Shown piece by piece: positions 25,528 through 34,540 of a stretch of DNA of 62,793 nt. Numbering within the stretch: the stretch's first letter is position 1; each line of letters opens with the position of its first letter. Origin of the DNA: SFFI01 sp964398655 (GTDB lineage Bacteria; Bacillota; Clostridia; Saccharofermentanales; DTU023); NCBI GenBank assembly GCA_964398655.1, contig CAYNNG010000009.1, positions 1-62,793 of the forward strand, read 5' to 3'. The position numbers were made by a program, and so were the translations under genes. The notes beneath the pieces are model-generated. The model worked only from the letters and a program-made list of their open reading frames with translations, ran no database searches and had not been told where the DNA came from.

Positions 25528-26736
25528 TTAGCTGCCAAAATTCAGGCTGACAAAGAAACGTCCGACCAAAGAATCGTTGGGTTCACCCGTATTGTTATCC
25601 GGAACCGGTCCGGGTACGCAGTAAACACCAACCCCTATGCTGCCTACGCCAGCATTCATGATGATGGCGCGGTGGGGCGGAGAGTTCATAAAGGCTTCAA
25701 AAATCATATCCGCGGAGAGGCGGTTGACATTGTCAAACCAAGCTACACATTCACCCACAGCATATTGGGCGCCGTAGGCGTTGGCAATATAGACTAGGGC
25801 ATTAGAGCCGTCTGGCCGGTAGTGGGTGTTGGGGGCAGCATGGTAGTGGACAGAGAGTTCACTCGCTCTTTGGGCAGAAATCGTCTGCATAATACCCGGG
25901 TTCGAGAGCTGGCCTAGACCGGCCTGGGCCCTAGCCGAGTTGATCATCTGGACAACCCCGCCTTGGACCTGGGCAATTTTTTCCGGCCCCGGCATAACTG
26001 TAGAGCCAGGCTGTCCCGGTTGAGGCACCGGTGAAGTGGCTTTGGTAGAACCCGAGCCGGGAGGCGGGCTGGTCTGTCCTGGCTGCTGGCTGTTGGAGGG
26101 AGGGCTTCCCGCCTGATTGTTGCCCGACTGGCTCAAGGGCGGAGGGCTAGTTTCGACCGGGCCTTGATTTTGAGGCGCACTATTGGGGGCAAGGGGCGGC
26201 GGGCTGGTTTCCCCCGAAGTCTGGTTGGGATTTTGATTGGCATTGGGGTCCAGCGGAGGCGGGCTGGTGGGCCCAGTATAGGCAGGCTGAGTTTCTGTCG
26301 GCGGGGCTTCGGGCTCCCAGGTCTGATCATGGGTATCCGGCACCCCTAAGCCGCCAGGCAAAGGCAGGGTTTCCGCAACTGTAGCTTCCTCTTGCTGCAC
26401 AGTGCGTAAGTTGCGCAAGATAGGGTTAACCTGGTCTCTGACGAAATCTTGGTTGTAGCTGGCGATCAGCTTCATATGATCAGTCAAGGCCTGGATCTTC
26501 TGGCCTGACTTATCTTCTGTCTGCTCGGTCACCTCCGCTTCCGTGGCCATGATCAGGTCGGAAGAGGTCTCAGATTCCGGGCTGCTCTCAATCGCCTGGA
26601 GGTGGACATCCTCCTGGTCATTCAAGAAAGGCTGAGTAATTAACAGCGCAGCCGTGGCAGCCACCATGACTACCAGCAGGACTACCAGCAGCCATTCTCC
26701 GGTGGAGTGCGGTTTCATTTTTCTGAGAAAAGACAT
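25528..26736 (-). CDS. Membrane-anchored CAP (SCP/PR-1-like) domain protein
   Basis: This ~402-aa protein starts at the ATG at 26736, preceded by GGAG; the frame extends further only because it runs into the adjacent tRNA. One N-terminal membrane anchor (WLLVVLLVVMVAATAALLI) is followed by an acidic linker, a proline-rich stalk with the motif TSPPPL three times (plus one TSPPPG), and a C-terminal CAP domain of ~150 residues (VQMINSARAQAGLGQL, then HYHAAPNTHYRPDG, then SPPHRAIIMN). CAP domains occur in extracellular proteins with varied roles, so function is open. The same TSPPPL motif ends the serine hydrolase at 42301-43491. Confidence 0.85.
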   Translation of the reverse strand: MSFLRKMKPHSTGEWLLVVLLVVMVAATAALLITQPFLNDQEDVHLQAIESSPESETSSDLIMATEAEVTEQTEDKSGQKIQALTDHMKLIASYNQDFVRDQVNPILRNLRTVQQEEATVAETLPLPGGLGVPDTHDQTWEPEAPPTETQPAYTGPTSPPPLDPNANQNPNQTSGETSPPPLAPNSAPQNQGPVETSPPPLSQSGNNQAGSPPSNSQQPGQTSPPPGSGSTKATSPVPQPGQPGSTVMPGPEKIAQVQGGVVQMINSARAQAGLGQLSNPGIMQTISAQRASELSVHYHAAPNTHYRPDGSNALVYIANAYGAQYAVGECVAWFDNVNRLSADMIFEAFMNSPPHRAIIMNAGVGSIGVGVYCVPGPVPDNNTGEPNDSLVGRFFVSLNFGS

Positions 26737-26769
26737 ATAGGATCGCTCCATGTTTGGTTTAATAAGGGC

Positions 26770-26799
26770 AAAGCCCTGAAATGATTGCTCCAGGGCTTT
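26770..26799 (-). terminator. Hairpin downstream of tRNA-Arg(CCT)
   Basis: AAAGCCCTG and CAGGGCTTT form a 9-bp stem around a 12-nt loop, 5 bp after the tRNA 3' end on the minus strand. No long T-run follows beyond the stem, so it is a moderate terminator candidate. It separates the tRNA from the CAP gene start. Confidence 0.5.
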
Positions 26800-26803
26800 G
26801 GCG

Positions 26804-26879
26804 TGGTGATCCCGAGAGGAGTCGAACCTCCGACACACGGTTTAGGAAACCGTTGCTCTATCCACTGAGCTACGGGACC
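26804..26879 (-). tRNA. tRNA-Arg (CCT)
   Basis: A full cloverleaf lies on the minus strand: acceptor GGTCCCG with CGGGATC (one G-U), anticodon arm ACGGT-TTCCTAA-ACCGT with anticodon CCT, T-loop TTCGACT, discriminator A and encoded CCA; 76 nt in all. It reads the AGG codon. Confidence 0.96.
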
Positions 26880-26944
26880 TCGTACAATTGCTCTTGAATT
26901 GTAAATTTTAGCCCCCGGTCTGTCAAATGCCGAAAAGCTAGATA

Positions 26945-28054
26945 TTACAAGACAATCAGGCTGGCCAGGCTAAAGTAAATAAGGATGGCAATCCCGTCAG
27001 CCACGGTCGCGATGACGGGTCCCGCCATGACCGCAGGGTCTAGCTTAAACTTTTCCGCAAGGATAGGCAAAGCTGCCCCCAGGGCCTTAGCCACCATAGC
27101 TATGCAGATTAAAGTCAAGGACACCGTAAGAGCCAGAATAAAGCTCTCTTTTTCCAGGAAGTAGACCCGAACCAGGTTGACCGCGGCCATAGTTACGCCG
27201 ACGACAAAACCAATGCGGATTTCCTTCCACACGACCCAGAAAAAGTCTTTAATACTGATCTCGCCCATGGCCAGCGACCGAATAATTACAGCTGAGGACT
27301 GGGCTCCCGCATTACCACCCGTATCTGTTAGCATGGGAATGAAAGACACTAAGACTGGCAAGGCAAGGAAGGCCTGCTCGTAGTGGCTTAAGATAACTTC
27401 GTTGATCAGTCCAGACAGGGTGAGGAGCAAGAGCCAAAAGACCCTCGACTTGGCGTGCTGCCAGGTAGAGGTTTCCAGATAAGGCCTTTCCGCAGGCGTA
27501 ACCGCGGCCATCTTGGTTAAGTCTTCTCTCGCCTCCTCGCGCATGATGTCCATGGCATCGTCTACGGTAATTACGCCCAGCAGCCTGCCTGCTTCGTCCG
27601 TTACTGGCAAGGCTAAAAAGTCATAACGGTCAAAAGCCACAGCGACGTCTTCCTGGTCATCCTCCGCCAGGACAGAAACTACGGCATCCTCCATGACCTC
27701 AGAAACCAGCTGGTCATCTTGGGCCGCGAAAATATCCCGCACCGAGATAACGCCGATCAGTTTATCTTCCTTATCCGTCACAAAGCAGGAGTAAATCGCT
27801 TCAAGGGGCTTAGTACTAGACCGTAGAGTTTTAAAGGCTTCATCTATGGTCATCTCTGGGGCCAAGCGCACAAAGTTCCCGCTCATGAGCAAGCCTGCCG
27901 AATCTTCCGGATAGGGCAGTTGGTCAGAGCCCGCCGAGTCGGAGTTCGAGTTTTTGCCTAAATGCTTCCTGAGTTTTACTTCCTCGCTCCGCTGAGTCGA
28001 TTCAGCTTTACCGGAGGGTGAAAGTTTTGCTAAATGTTCCGTTAACTTGGTCAT
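26945..28054 (-). CDS. MgtE-like magnesium transporter with reduced N-domain
   Basis: This 369-aa protein has a CBS pair (from DEAFKTLRSSTKPLEAIYS to LLGVITVDDAMDIM) and the five-helix MgtE membrane domain with the pore signature MLTDTGGNAGAQSSAVIIR. The ~110-residue N-domain of MgtE, which helps gate the channel with Mg2+, is replaced by ~45 polar residues. It starts 9 bp after the full-length mgtE upstream, with GGAGG at its ATG. The pair may form a heterodimer or two transporters with different regulation; this is inference. Confidence 0.9.
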   Translation of the reverse strand: MTKLTEHLAKLSPSGKAESTQRSEEVKLRKHLGKNSNSDSAGSDQLPYPEDSAGLLMSGNFVRLAPEMTIDEAFKTLRSSTKPLEAIYSCFVTDKEDKLIGVISVRDIFAAQDDQLVSEVMEDAVVSVLAEDDQEDVAVAFDRYDFLALPVTDEAGRLLGVITVDDAMDIMREEAREDLTKMAAVTPAERPYLETSTWQHAKSRVFWLLLLTLSGLINEVILSHYEQAFLALPVLVSFIPMLTDTGGNAGAQSSAVIIRSLAMGEISIKDFFWVVWKEIRIGFVVGVTMAAVNLVRVYFLEKESFILALTVSLTLICIAMVAKALGAALPILAEKFKLDPAVMAGPVIATVADGIAILIYFSLASLIVL

Positions 28055-28063
28055 CCGCGCCTC

Positions 28064-29437
28064 CTAAGCCAAATGAATATTAAAGAGCCATGCCGCAATA
28101 CCGTAGTAGAGGAGCAGGGCGCAGATATCTACCACGGTCGTAATTACGGGCGACACCACCATAGCGGGGTCAAGGTGCAGGGCCTTGGCCAAGTAGAGCA
28201 GGATAACTGCCAGCACCTTGGCCATGATAATGGTTGCCAGAAATGAAATGAAAATCGTTAGGGCCAGGGTCACACTGCGGCCATTACGGATATATACGAG
28301 GGCCGCGTTCACACTGGCCAGGGCCAAACCGCAGATCAGGGATATACGAAATTCTTTCCAGAGCACCCGGCCAAAATCATGGCCCGTGATATCGCCGGTA
28401 GCATAGGCCACAATCGCCACACTCGTAGTTTGGGAACCGGCATTACCACCGGCCGCGGTTAGCAGGGGCATCATGGCCACCAGCATAGGCAAGGCCACAT
28501 ATACCGCTTCGTAGTGGCGCAGGATAGTGGCATTCAGCATGCCTGAGAGCATAAGGAGCAGGAGCCAGAAAATACGGCGGCGGGAGTTGTCCAAAACCGT
28601 AGTTTCAGGATAGGGAGTTTCAGCAGGCTGAGCACCAGCCATATAAGCATGGTCCTCGTTGACCTCTTCCACAAAAACTTCTACGGCGTCGTCTACGGTC
28701 ACAATGCCCACCAGACGGTGTTCATTGTCTACCACGGGCAAGGCCAAGAGGTCGTATTCGCGGATGACCTTGGCTACCTCTTCCTGGTCATCGGTGGTCT
28801 GCACAAAGTGGGGCTCCCGGTTCATGATTTCCCACAAGAACTGGTCATCTCGGGCCCGCAGTATATCTGCTACATAAACAACGCCCTCCAGCACCCTGCT
28901 GGTATTCGTTACAAAGCAGGTATAAATCATTTCCACCCTCTGGTGGATATGGCGCAGCTTATACAAGGCTTCCGCCACCGTCATCCCCTGGGACAGCTTC
29001 ATATACTCAGTCGTCATAATGGAGCCGGCTGAGTCTTCTGGGTATTGGAGCAAGCGGTTAACTAAATCGCGTCTGCTGGGATCTGTTTGCCTGAGCACCC
29101 GCTTCGCCACCTGGGCCGGCAGCTCATCCAAAATTTCTACCAGGTCGTCGTTGTAAAGGCCATCAAGGATTTCCGACAGCTCCTGGTCGGAGTAAAGCTT
29201 AATAAGCTCTTCCTGCTGGTCACTGGACAAATATACAAAGACCTCCGCAGCCTGGTCTTTGCTCAACAAACGGAAGAAGGTAGCAAGGTCAAGCCCACTT
29301 AGTTCCGAGGCCAGGTCGGCTATGTCTACCGCCTCCTCGGGCAAGAGTAACTGGCGCAGTTTCACGTAATCGTGCTTAGCCAAGAGCTCTTCAACTTGGT
29401 CCCAGAGTCTAGTCTGGACATCGTTTTGCAGGGCCAT
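28064..29437 (-). CDS. mgtE: Magnesium transporter MgtE
   Basis: This 457-aa Mg2+ channel has the cytosolic N-domain (about residues 20-125, with LSGLDLATFFRLLSKDQAAE), a CBS pair (about 130-255) and the membrane domain with LLTAAGGNAGSQTTSVAIV lining the pore. The ATG at 29437 is preferred because AGAGGAGG lies just upstream; a TTG 21 bp before it would place the ribosome binding site inside the gene. It is followed after 9 bp by a shorter MgtE. I saw no M-box riboswitch in the leader. Confidence 0.94.
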   Translation of the reverse strand: MALQNDVQTRLWDQVEELLAKHDYVKLRQLLLPEEAVDIADLASELSGLDLATFFRLLSKDQAAEVFVYLSSDQQEELIKLYSDQELSEILDGLYNDDLVEILDELPAQVAKRVLRQTDPSRRDLVNRLLQYPEDSAGSIMTTEYMKLSQGMTVAEALYKLRHIHQRVEMIYTCFVTNTSRVLEGVVYVADILRARDDQFLWEIMNREPHFVQTTDDQEEVAKVIREYDLLALPVVDNEHRLVGIVTVDDAVEVFVEEVNEDHAYMAGAQPAETPYPETTVLDNSRRRIFWLLLLMLSGMLNATILRHYEAVYVALPMLVAMMPLLTAAGGNAGSQTTSVAIVAYATGDITGHDFGRVLWKEFRISLICGLALASVNAALVYIRNGRSVTLALTIFISFLATIIMAKVLAVILLYLAKALHLDPAMVVSPVITTVVDICALLLYYGIAAWLFNIHLA

Positions 29438-29462
29438 CTGTGCCTCCTCTTCTCTCAAATCA

Positions 29463-29495
29463 CTGCCCCCCAGCCGTCGGGCGGCAGGGGGGCAG
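29463..29495. terminator. GC-rich hairpin upstream of mgtE
   Basis: CTGCCCCCC and GGGGGGCAG close a very stable stem with a GCCGTCGGGCGGC inner part. It lies between the lipoprotein gene and mgtE on the minus strand, with no T-run after it, so it may be a terminator or an mgtE leader structure. Confidence 0.45.
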
Positions 29496-29548
29496 GCTGA
29501 GCCATATGTCTGAGGTCAATCTGCCTCAGCTCTTAACCCGCCACTACT

Positions 29549-30847
29549 TTATCTGATCACAAAATAAATGGCGTAATTTTCTCTATGTGTGTTAAACATT
29601 TGGGTTGAGCCCGCTTGCTCATCCTGCTTGGCCTCTAGACCTATCTCAATACGATAATAACCGGTGGCCAGGTTACCATAGCAAGACCCGTAATTGATCG
29701 TAAGCTCCCTGTGCTCACCCGGCAAAATCAGGTCTTCTCTGGGCTCATAGCATTCCCCTACCATGCTAGGCTCCATGTGGAACCAGGACTCACCATCGTA
29801 ATAGTAGAGTCGGTAGTAGTTGCGGAAGGTCCAGGTTTCTTCTTGTTCATTGACCACCCGGAAGCTAAGCTCCTGGCTGTCTGCCTCTTGGCTGGCTGAC
29901 ACAATCAGAGAATTCAAAGGCTTCTCTTCTGAGGTACGGGCGAGATCGGCGGCTTCGTCATAAATAACCTGTTGTTGGGCCACCGCCAGAAGGTCCCTAA
30001 ACTTCAAGGCAGACTGGCTTTTCAGGTCTATCTGGAAGAAGTCGCCTTGGGCATTCAGCAGTCCGCCATACTGTTTATCCTGAGCTTCCAGGAAGTCGGC
30101 CTGGTTAAAGAAGAGGTGGTTACCCGTGGCAGCAAAAATCTGCGTATCGTAGGAAAAATCGGCGGGCTTTTCTTCTGCAGGAGTAGTGAGATTGGCCTTA
30201 ATCCACTGAGACAGTTCCTCCTGCTTCTTCCCTTCTAACTCGTAGACCAGGTCCAGATTAGTGGCCACGTTATGGTGGACTAGCAGGGTTTTAGCGGAAA
30301 TATCGTAAGCGCCCAGTTCTACGGGTTTTTCTTCCTTGACTTCCTGTCCCCCGGTCATAAACCGGTTCAGGCGGTCCACATATTCTAGTTGTTCATAAAG
30401 ATTGTTGATGCCTTCCGGAGGATAGATGATGGTGGTTTTTCCCGTTTGCAAGTCGGTAATCGGCGCGCCCATGGTGGGCAAAGCCTCAATTTCTTCCCGG
30501 CTCATATCGGCCACCCGTTTACCGTTGACCTCCAAGTCGCCCCGGTAAACAAACTCCCCTTCTTCGGTCGGGGCTTCGCTAGACTCCTCTGTAGGCTGAT
30601 TAGTCGGCTCAGAGCTTGAGGGCTGAGCAGTTGTGGCCTCAGTCTGGCCAGTCGCGTTGGGGTTTTCGGTCTTCTCATCCTCAAGAGAGGCTTTCAGAGA
30701 GGCTAGCTCTTTTTGTAAGGCTTGATTTTGAGCTTGGAGTTCTTTGAGCTGGTCTGCGTTATCTACTTTTACACATGCAGACAGGCTCATGCAAATAATG
30801 AGCATAACAGCTGCTAAGAATGAGAGTTTGTACTTTTGCTTAGTCAT
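29549..30847 (-). CDS. Lipoprotein with coiled coil and Ig-like C-terminal domain
   Basis: This 432-aa secreted lipoprotein has a signal peptide ending in the lipobox LSAC (Cys at ~25). A coiled coil follows (LKELQAQNQALQKELASL), then a Thr/Glu/Pro-rich linker, a middle region of unknown type, and a C-terminal ~100-residue beta domain (FRNYYRLYYYDGESWFHM, then GYYRIEIGLEAK) like the Big_14/Ig-like domains of Gram-positive surface proteins. GGAGG precedes the ATG. No enzymatic motif is visible. It probably faces the cell wall. Confidence 0.75.
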   Translation of the reverse strand: MTKQKYKLSFLAAVMLIICMSLSACVKVDNADQLKELQAQNQALQKELASLKASLEDEKTENPNATGQTEATTAQPSSSEPTNQPTEESSEAPTEEGEFVYRGDLEVNGKRVADMSREEIEALPTMGAPITDLQTGKTTIIYPPEGINNLYEQLEYVDRLNRFMTGGQEVKEEKPVELGAYDISAKTLLVHHNVATNLDLVYELEGKKQEELSQWIKANLTTPAEEKPADFSYDTQIFAATGNHLFFNQADFLEAQDKQYGGLLNAQGDFFQIDLKSQSALKFRDLLAVAQQQVIYDEAADLARTSEEKPLNSLIVSASQEADSQELSFRVVNEQEETWTFRNYYRLYYYDGESWFHMEPSMVGECYEPREDLILPGEHRELTINYGSCYGNLATGYYRIEIGLEAKQDEQAGSTQMFNTHRENYAIYFVIR

Positions 30848-30970
30848 AAGCGCCTCCTTTCGGAGATTGGAGAGCCAGCAGGGGCTCCCTCTGGACGGCT
30901 GCCAGCAGGCAAGGCCAGAAGCTTAACTAAGGGCCTAACTGGCCTGCTGAGTGTAAGTCTATTTTGACAC

Positions 30971-31006
30971 ATGCGGCCGGGGCTAGCAAACCAGCCCCAG
31001 CCGCAT
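30971..31006 (-). terminator. Hairpin downstream of the PatB-like gene
   Basis: ATGCGGC-C-GGGGCT and AGCCCC-A-GCCGCAT pair with one mismatch around a short loop. It follows the aminotransferase stop at 31038 on the minus strand. The T-run lies before the stem and not after it, so termination strength is uncertain. Confidence 0.5.
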
Positions 31007-31037
31007 AAAAAGACTTTTACCCTAAAAGGCAGTCAGT

Positions 31038-32222
31038 TTAAAGCTGGGCCAGCCGGTCCAAAACTTTCGAAAGTTCGGCCCGAGGGCAGGCATAGTTGAT
31101 CCGCATAAAGCCTTGACCTTCGTCGCCGTAGCTCGAGCCTTGGTTAAGCGCCAGGCCGGCTCTTTGTACTAGGAAATCGCTAATTTCTTGGTCCGTTTTA
31201 AGGCCGCGCTCTGCCGCAAATTCTCGGAAATCCACCCACATGAGGTAGGTGCCTTCAGGCTTAGTGGCCTTCAGCTGAGGCAGGCGGTCCTTAATTCCCT
31301 GGTAGAGGAAGTCCCGGTTACCCTCCAGATAGACGATAAGTTCAGCCAGCCAGTCATCGCAGGCGGACCAGGCGGCCTGCATGGCAGTGTAGGCAAAGAG
31401 GTTGCCCGAGTAGTGCATGCGGCCTTTGAAGTCTTCAAAGGCTTTTTTCATCTCCGGGTTAGGGATCACCAGGATGGAGGCAGCAAGGCCAGCAATGTTA
31501 AAGGTTTTGGAAGGCGCATAGCAGGTGATGGACCGCGCGGCTAAGTCCGGACTCAAGCTTGCTAGAGCCGTATGTTGGTGGCCGCTGTAGATAAAGTCGG
31601 CATGAATTTCATCCGAGACGATGTAAAGATCATGTTTTAAAGCTATTTCTCCCAAACGGTTCAGCTCGTCTTTAGTCCAGACCCGTCCCAGGGGATTGTG
31701 AGGGCTGCAGAGCATTAGCAGCTTACAGGAATCATCGATGAGATCTTCCAGCTTGGTAAAGTCAATGCTGGCGTGGAGTTGGTCATCCAGGTCTAATTCG
31801 CAGGAGACAAAGGTCCGGCCGTGCGACTCTACCGCAGCCTTGAAGGGGCCGTAGACCGGAGTTAGAGAAATTACCTTATCCCCGGGCTGGGTAAAGGTCA
31901 AAGCTGCCATATTTAAGGCAGGTACGATACCCGGACTAAAGGTCAGCCAGTCGCTTTCTACCTGCCAGTGGTAGTGGCGGCCAATATAATCAACACAGGT
32001 TTGGAAATATTCAGGCCCGGGAAGGGTGTAACCAAAGACCGGATGTTCTAGCCGTTTTTGCATGGCCTCAACAATGGGGGGCGCAACCGCGAAGTCCATG
32101 TCGGCAATCCAAAGGGCCAGGGTATCCTCCGGCAGGTCAGGTCCGAACACAGCGGGCAAGCGATCCCATTTAATGCAATCGGTGTGGTAGCGGTTGATGG
32201 GCTGGTCAAAATCGAAAGCCAT
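31038..32222 (-). CDS. patB: PatB/MalY-type aminotransferase (cystathionine beta-lyase)
   Basis: This 394-aa fold-type I PLP enzyme belongs to the MalY/PatB group, which cleaves C-S bonds of cystathionine or cysteine to yield pyruvate, ammonia and thiol. The start MAFDFDQPINRYHTDCIKWD, the NPLGRVWTKDEL motif, the IVSDEIHADFIY region and the PLP lysine K239 in YAPSKTFNIAGL are typical. GGAG precedes the ATG. The nitroreductase gene lies 10 bp upstream and the S41 protease gene before that, so the three are probably one transcript. Confidence 0.92.
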   Translation of the reverse strand: MAFDFDQPINRYHTDCIKWDRLPAVFGPDLPEDTLALWIADMDFAVAPPIVEAMQKRLEHPVFGYTLPGPEYFQTCVDYIGRHYHWQVESDWLTFSPGIVPALNMAALTFTQPGDKVISLTPVYGPFKAAVESHGRTFVSCELDLDDQLHASIDFTKLEDLIDDSCKLLMLCSPHNPLGRVWTKDELNRLGEIALKHDLYIVSDEIHADFIYSGHQHTALASLSPDLAARSITCYAPSKTFNIAGLAASILVIPNPEMKKAFEDFKGRMHYSGNLFAYTAMQAAWSACDDWLAELIVYLEGNRDFLYQGIKDRLPQLKATKPEGTYLMWVDFREFAAERGLKTDQEISDFLVQRAGLALNQGSSYGDEGQGFMRINYACPRAELSKVLDRLAQL

Positions 32223-32232
32223 AAATATCTCC

Positions 32233-32799
32233 TTAATCTAAATGGATAATGTGGTCGTAGTTGTAGGTATGGGGTTCCTTCTCGGTATCTTTATAGCCGA
32301 TAGCAATAGAAATATGGAAGACATTGTCTTTCTCCGCCCCGATCAAGTCTAAGAGATTGTCCTCATCCTGGGGCTGGAAGCAGACCCGGGTCATCCCTAT
32401 GATGCAGGAGCCAAGGTCTAAAGACTCGGCGGCCAGAGCAAGGTTCTGCACGGCAATGCCGGCATTCACGGCCGAATATTGGTCGGGAGTTCCGGTAATC
32501 ATGACTACCAGAGGCGCCCCGTAAAAGACACTATCGGTGCCGCGCTCCGCCATCCTCTTGAGGAAATCTCGGTAAGCCTCCGGGGCACGCTCTTCCATGT
32601 CCTGGTAAACTTTCTGGTTAATCTGGCTGAGTATGTCCTGATTTTGGATAAAGGAAAAACGCAATTCCTGGCGGTTCATCGCCGTGGGTGCGTTGAGGGC
32701 AGCTGTCTGCAAAGTTTCCAGCTCAAAGTTAGAGAGAGGCTTGTCTTGAAACTTCCGAGTCGAAAACCGGTTTTGCTGAGCGGATAATACATCTTTCAT
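32233..32799 (-). CDS. Nitroreductase family protein
   Basis: This 188-aa FMN-dependent NAD(P)H oxidoreductase begins with KDVLSAQQNRFSTRKF, the FMN phosphate-binding segment. NAPTAMNRQELRFSFI and LGSCIIGMTRV are further family motifs. I chose the ATG at 32799 because the AAGGAG overlapping the earlier ATG at 32817 is its ribosome binding site. The physiological substrate is not deducible. It sits between the S41 protease gene and the PatB gene. Confidence 0.9.
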   Translation of the reverse strand: MKDVLSAQQNRFSTRKFQDKPLSNFELETLQTAALNAPTAMNRQELRFSFIQNQDILSQINQKVYQDMEERAPEAYRDFLKRMAERGTDSVFYGAPLVVMITGTPDQYSAVNAGIAVQNLALAAESLDLGSCIIGMTRVCFQPQDEDNLLDLIGAEKDNVFHISIAIGYKDTEKEPHTYNYDHIIHLD

Positions 32800-32803
32800 A
32801 TAT

Positions 32804-34342
32804 CTATTCTCCTTCATTAATTAATTGCACAGCTAAGTCTAGAGCATCCTGGCCTTCCGCGATGGGGAAGTTGGGCTGGGTAGCCTGATCTTCATTAGGG
32901 CTGCCATCTGGATTGAGTCCATAGAGGGCGTTATAGCGCACGATCAGGCCCGATCCCGGCAGGGCATTGTAGAGCGTAACTACACAAGACCCATCGCCGC
33001 CCGATTCTTCACCCACGATTTTGGCGAAGCCGGTCCGTTTGGCAAAAGAAATAAAGTATTCCGAAGCGGAATAAGACCAAGGGTCTGAAAGGATCCAAAA
33101 CTTACCCGTATAGAGCGGTTCCTCCGTAGAGGGGGAAATGTAGATGGTTTCCTGGAAAATCTTGTCCAAGTCTTCGACATCTTCCTTAACCAAGTTCGGC
33201 ATCTCGGGCAGGGGCTCGGTCCGGCGGTTCCAGTTAAAAATCAAGGTGGGCAGGGGGCCTGCCTCCTTGAGCTCCGCCAGGTCTTCCTCAAAGGTAGAGC
33301 TGGCATAATAATCCAGGCAGCCCTGGGTCCAGGGAGATTCCTTATATAGGCCAAAGTTTTCTACCTGCAGGGGCTTGGTGATATTTGGAGCCACAATATT
33401 GAGCAGCCAGTAGTCATTGTAGCCCCCCTGATTATCACGGAGGTCAATGACCACGTTCTTAATGCCCTGAGCTTCGGTCTCCATGAAGAAATTGGCCAAG
33501 ATATCCTGGTCATCCATGTTTTGATTGAGGAAGGAATTTATATAGAGATAAGCCCAATTGGCTTCGGGATGAAATTCTGTATAAAGATTGTCCGGGATAT
33601 CAATAATAGGCGCAACACCGGGTTCCCGTTTTTCTTCCTGCAAATTATAAAAGCCCAAAACATGAGGGTTTTCAAAGACTTCATCCATCATATCAAGCCA
33701 GGGGTCATCGGGGTATTCTGCCAGGTAAAAACAGTAGGATTGGTAATCTGCGTTGAGCAGGTTGTTGCCCAGGCTGACAGCTGACAGATGGCCCACATCC
33801 TTACCGCCCAAAGTCAGGTCATTTACGATCTGCTGGAAATAGGCCAGCCAGTCTTCCCGGGTCTCTAAGTTCAAAACACCTTCCTGGTATGCGGCCTTGA
33901 GAGCGTCCGGATCAACTCCGTTGCGGCGCAGGTAGCCCAACATGGGGTAGGCGTTTTCTATGATATCCCAAAAGGCCTCGTAGTCTGCCAGCTTTTCCTC
34001 GGGTGTAAGCTCGGCTATGGTGCGGTCCCGGCTGGGATCTTGGGCAGCCAAATTTTTGCGTGGCTGCTGGGTTTCGGTCTCCTGGTCGTCGGACTTGGAG
34101 GCAGCTTCAGCCGCGGGAGGTGAGGCCTCTGGGTCCTGATCAGATATTGCTGCTGGGGTCTCCAGCCTCTGGGGCAGGTCCCTGGCCAAAGCACTCAGGC
34201 TATGGGCCAAAGATTCTTGGGCCTGCGCTACCGGAGCCAGGACCTGAGTTTGGCTGAGGACCAGGGCTAAAATAGTCAGAACCAGGACCGTCAGCCGCAG
34301 GGGGAATTTATAATTTATACGCAATTTTTTCTTCGTATTCAT
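32804..34342 (-). CDS. Secreted S41-family (C-terminal processing-like) peptidase
   Basis: From the ATG at 34342 the protein has ~512 aa. A signal peptide or anchor (LRLTVLVLTILALVLSQTQV, then AQAQ) is followed by a Pro/Glu/Ser linker, an N-terminal helical domain, and an S41 catalytic domain with VVIDLRDNQGGYNDYW and the serine region DPWSYSASEYFISFAKRTG. No PDZ domain is evident, unlike in CtpA. It would act outside the membrane on an unknown substrate. The start is uncertain: no clear ribosome binding site is visible, and a TTG at 34429 is an alternative. The next gene (nitroreductase) begins just after its stop. Confidence 0.82.
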   Translation of the reverse strand: MNTKKKLRINYKFPLRLTVLVLTILALVLSQTQVLAPVAQAQESLAHSLSALARDLPQRLETPAAISDQDPEASPPAAEAASKSDDQETETQQPRKNLAAQDPSRDRTIAELTPEEKLADYEAFWDIIENAYPMLGYLRRNGVDPDALKAAYQEGVLNLETREDWLAYFQQIVNDLTLGGKDVGHLSAVSLGNNLLNADYQSYCFYLAEYPDDPWLDMMDEVFENPHVLGFYNLQEEKREPGVAPIIDIPDNLYTEFHPEANWAYLYINSFLNQNMDDQDILANFFMETEAQGIKNVVIDLRDNQGGYNDYWLLNIVAPNITKPLQVENFGLYKESPWTQGCLDYYASSTFEEDLAELKEAGPLPTLIFNWNRRTEPLPEMPNLVKEDVEDLDKIFQETIYISPSTEEPLYTGKFWILSDPWSYSASEYFISFAKRTGFAKIVGEESGGDGSCVVTLYNALPGSGLIVRYNALYGLNPDGSPNEDQATQPNFPIAEGQDALDLAVQLINEGE

Positions 34343-34540
34343 ACGCACGCAGAGCAAGAAAAGAACCCGACGGTCAGCCCGCAAGTTCGCGGCTTTGCTC
34401 TTTACCTTTCCAAGCCCGCCGAGGGGCAAATGGGCTTATCCATGTTCTTCCATTATAACTTATTGGAAGCATAGAGTCCGATTCCAAAAAATGGTATGCT
34501 TGCATTAGCTAGATATTTGTATCTGAAGGAGGCATTAGAC

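Noticed and set aside
26736..26838. N-terminal extension of the CAP protein
   Set aside because: The upstream frame reads through the tRNA-Arg 3' half and its terminator; GGAG before the ATG at 26736 marks the real start.
29438..29548. M-box magnesium riboswitch ahead of mgtE
   Set aside because: The leader is only ~110 bp with one GC-rich hairpin and lacks the conserved M-box segments.
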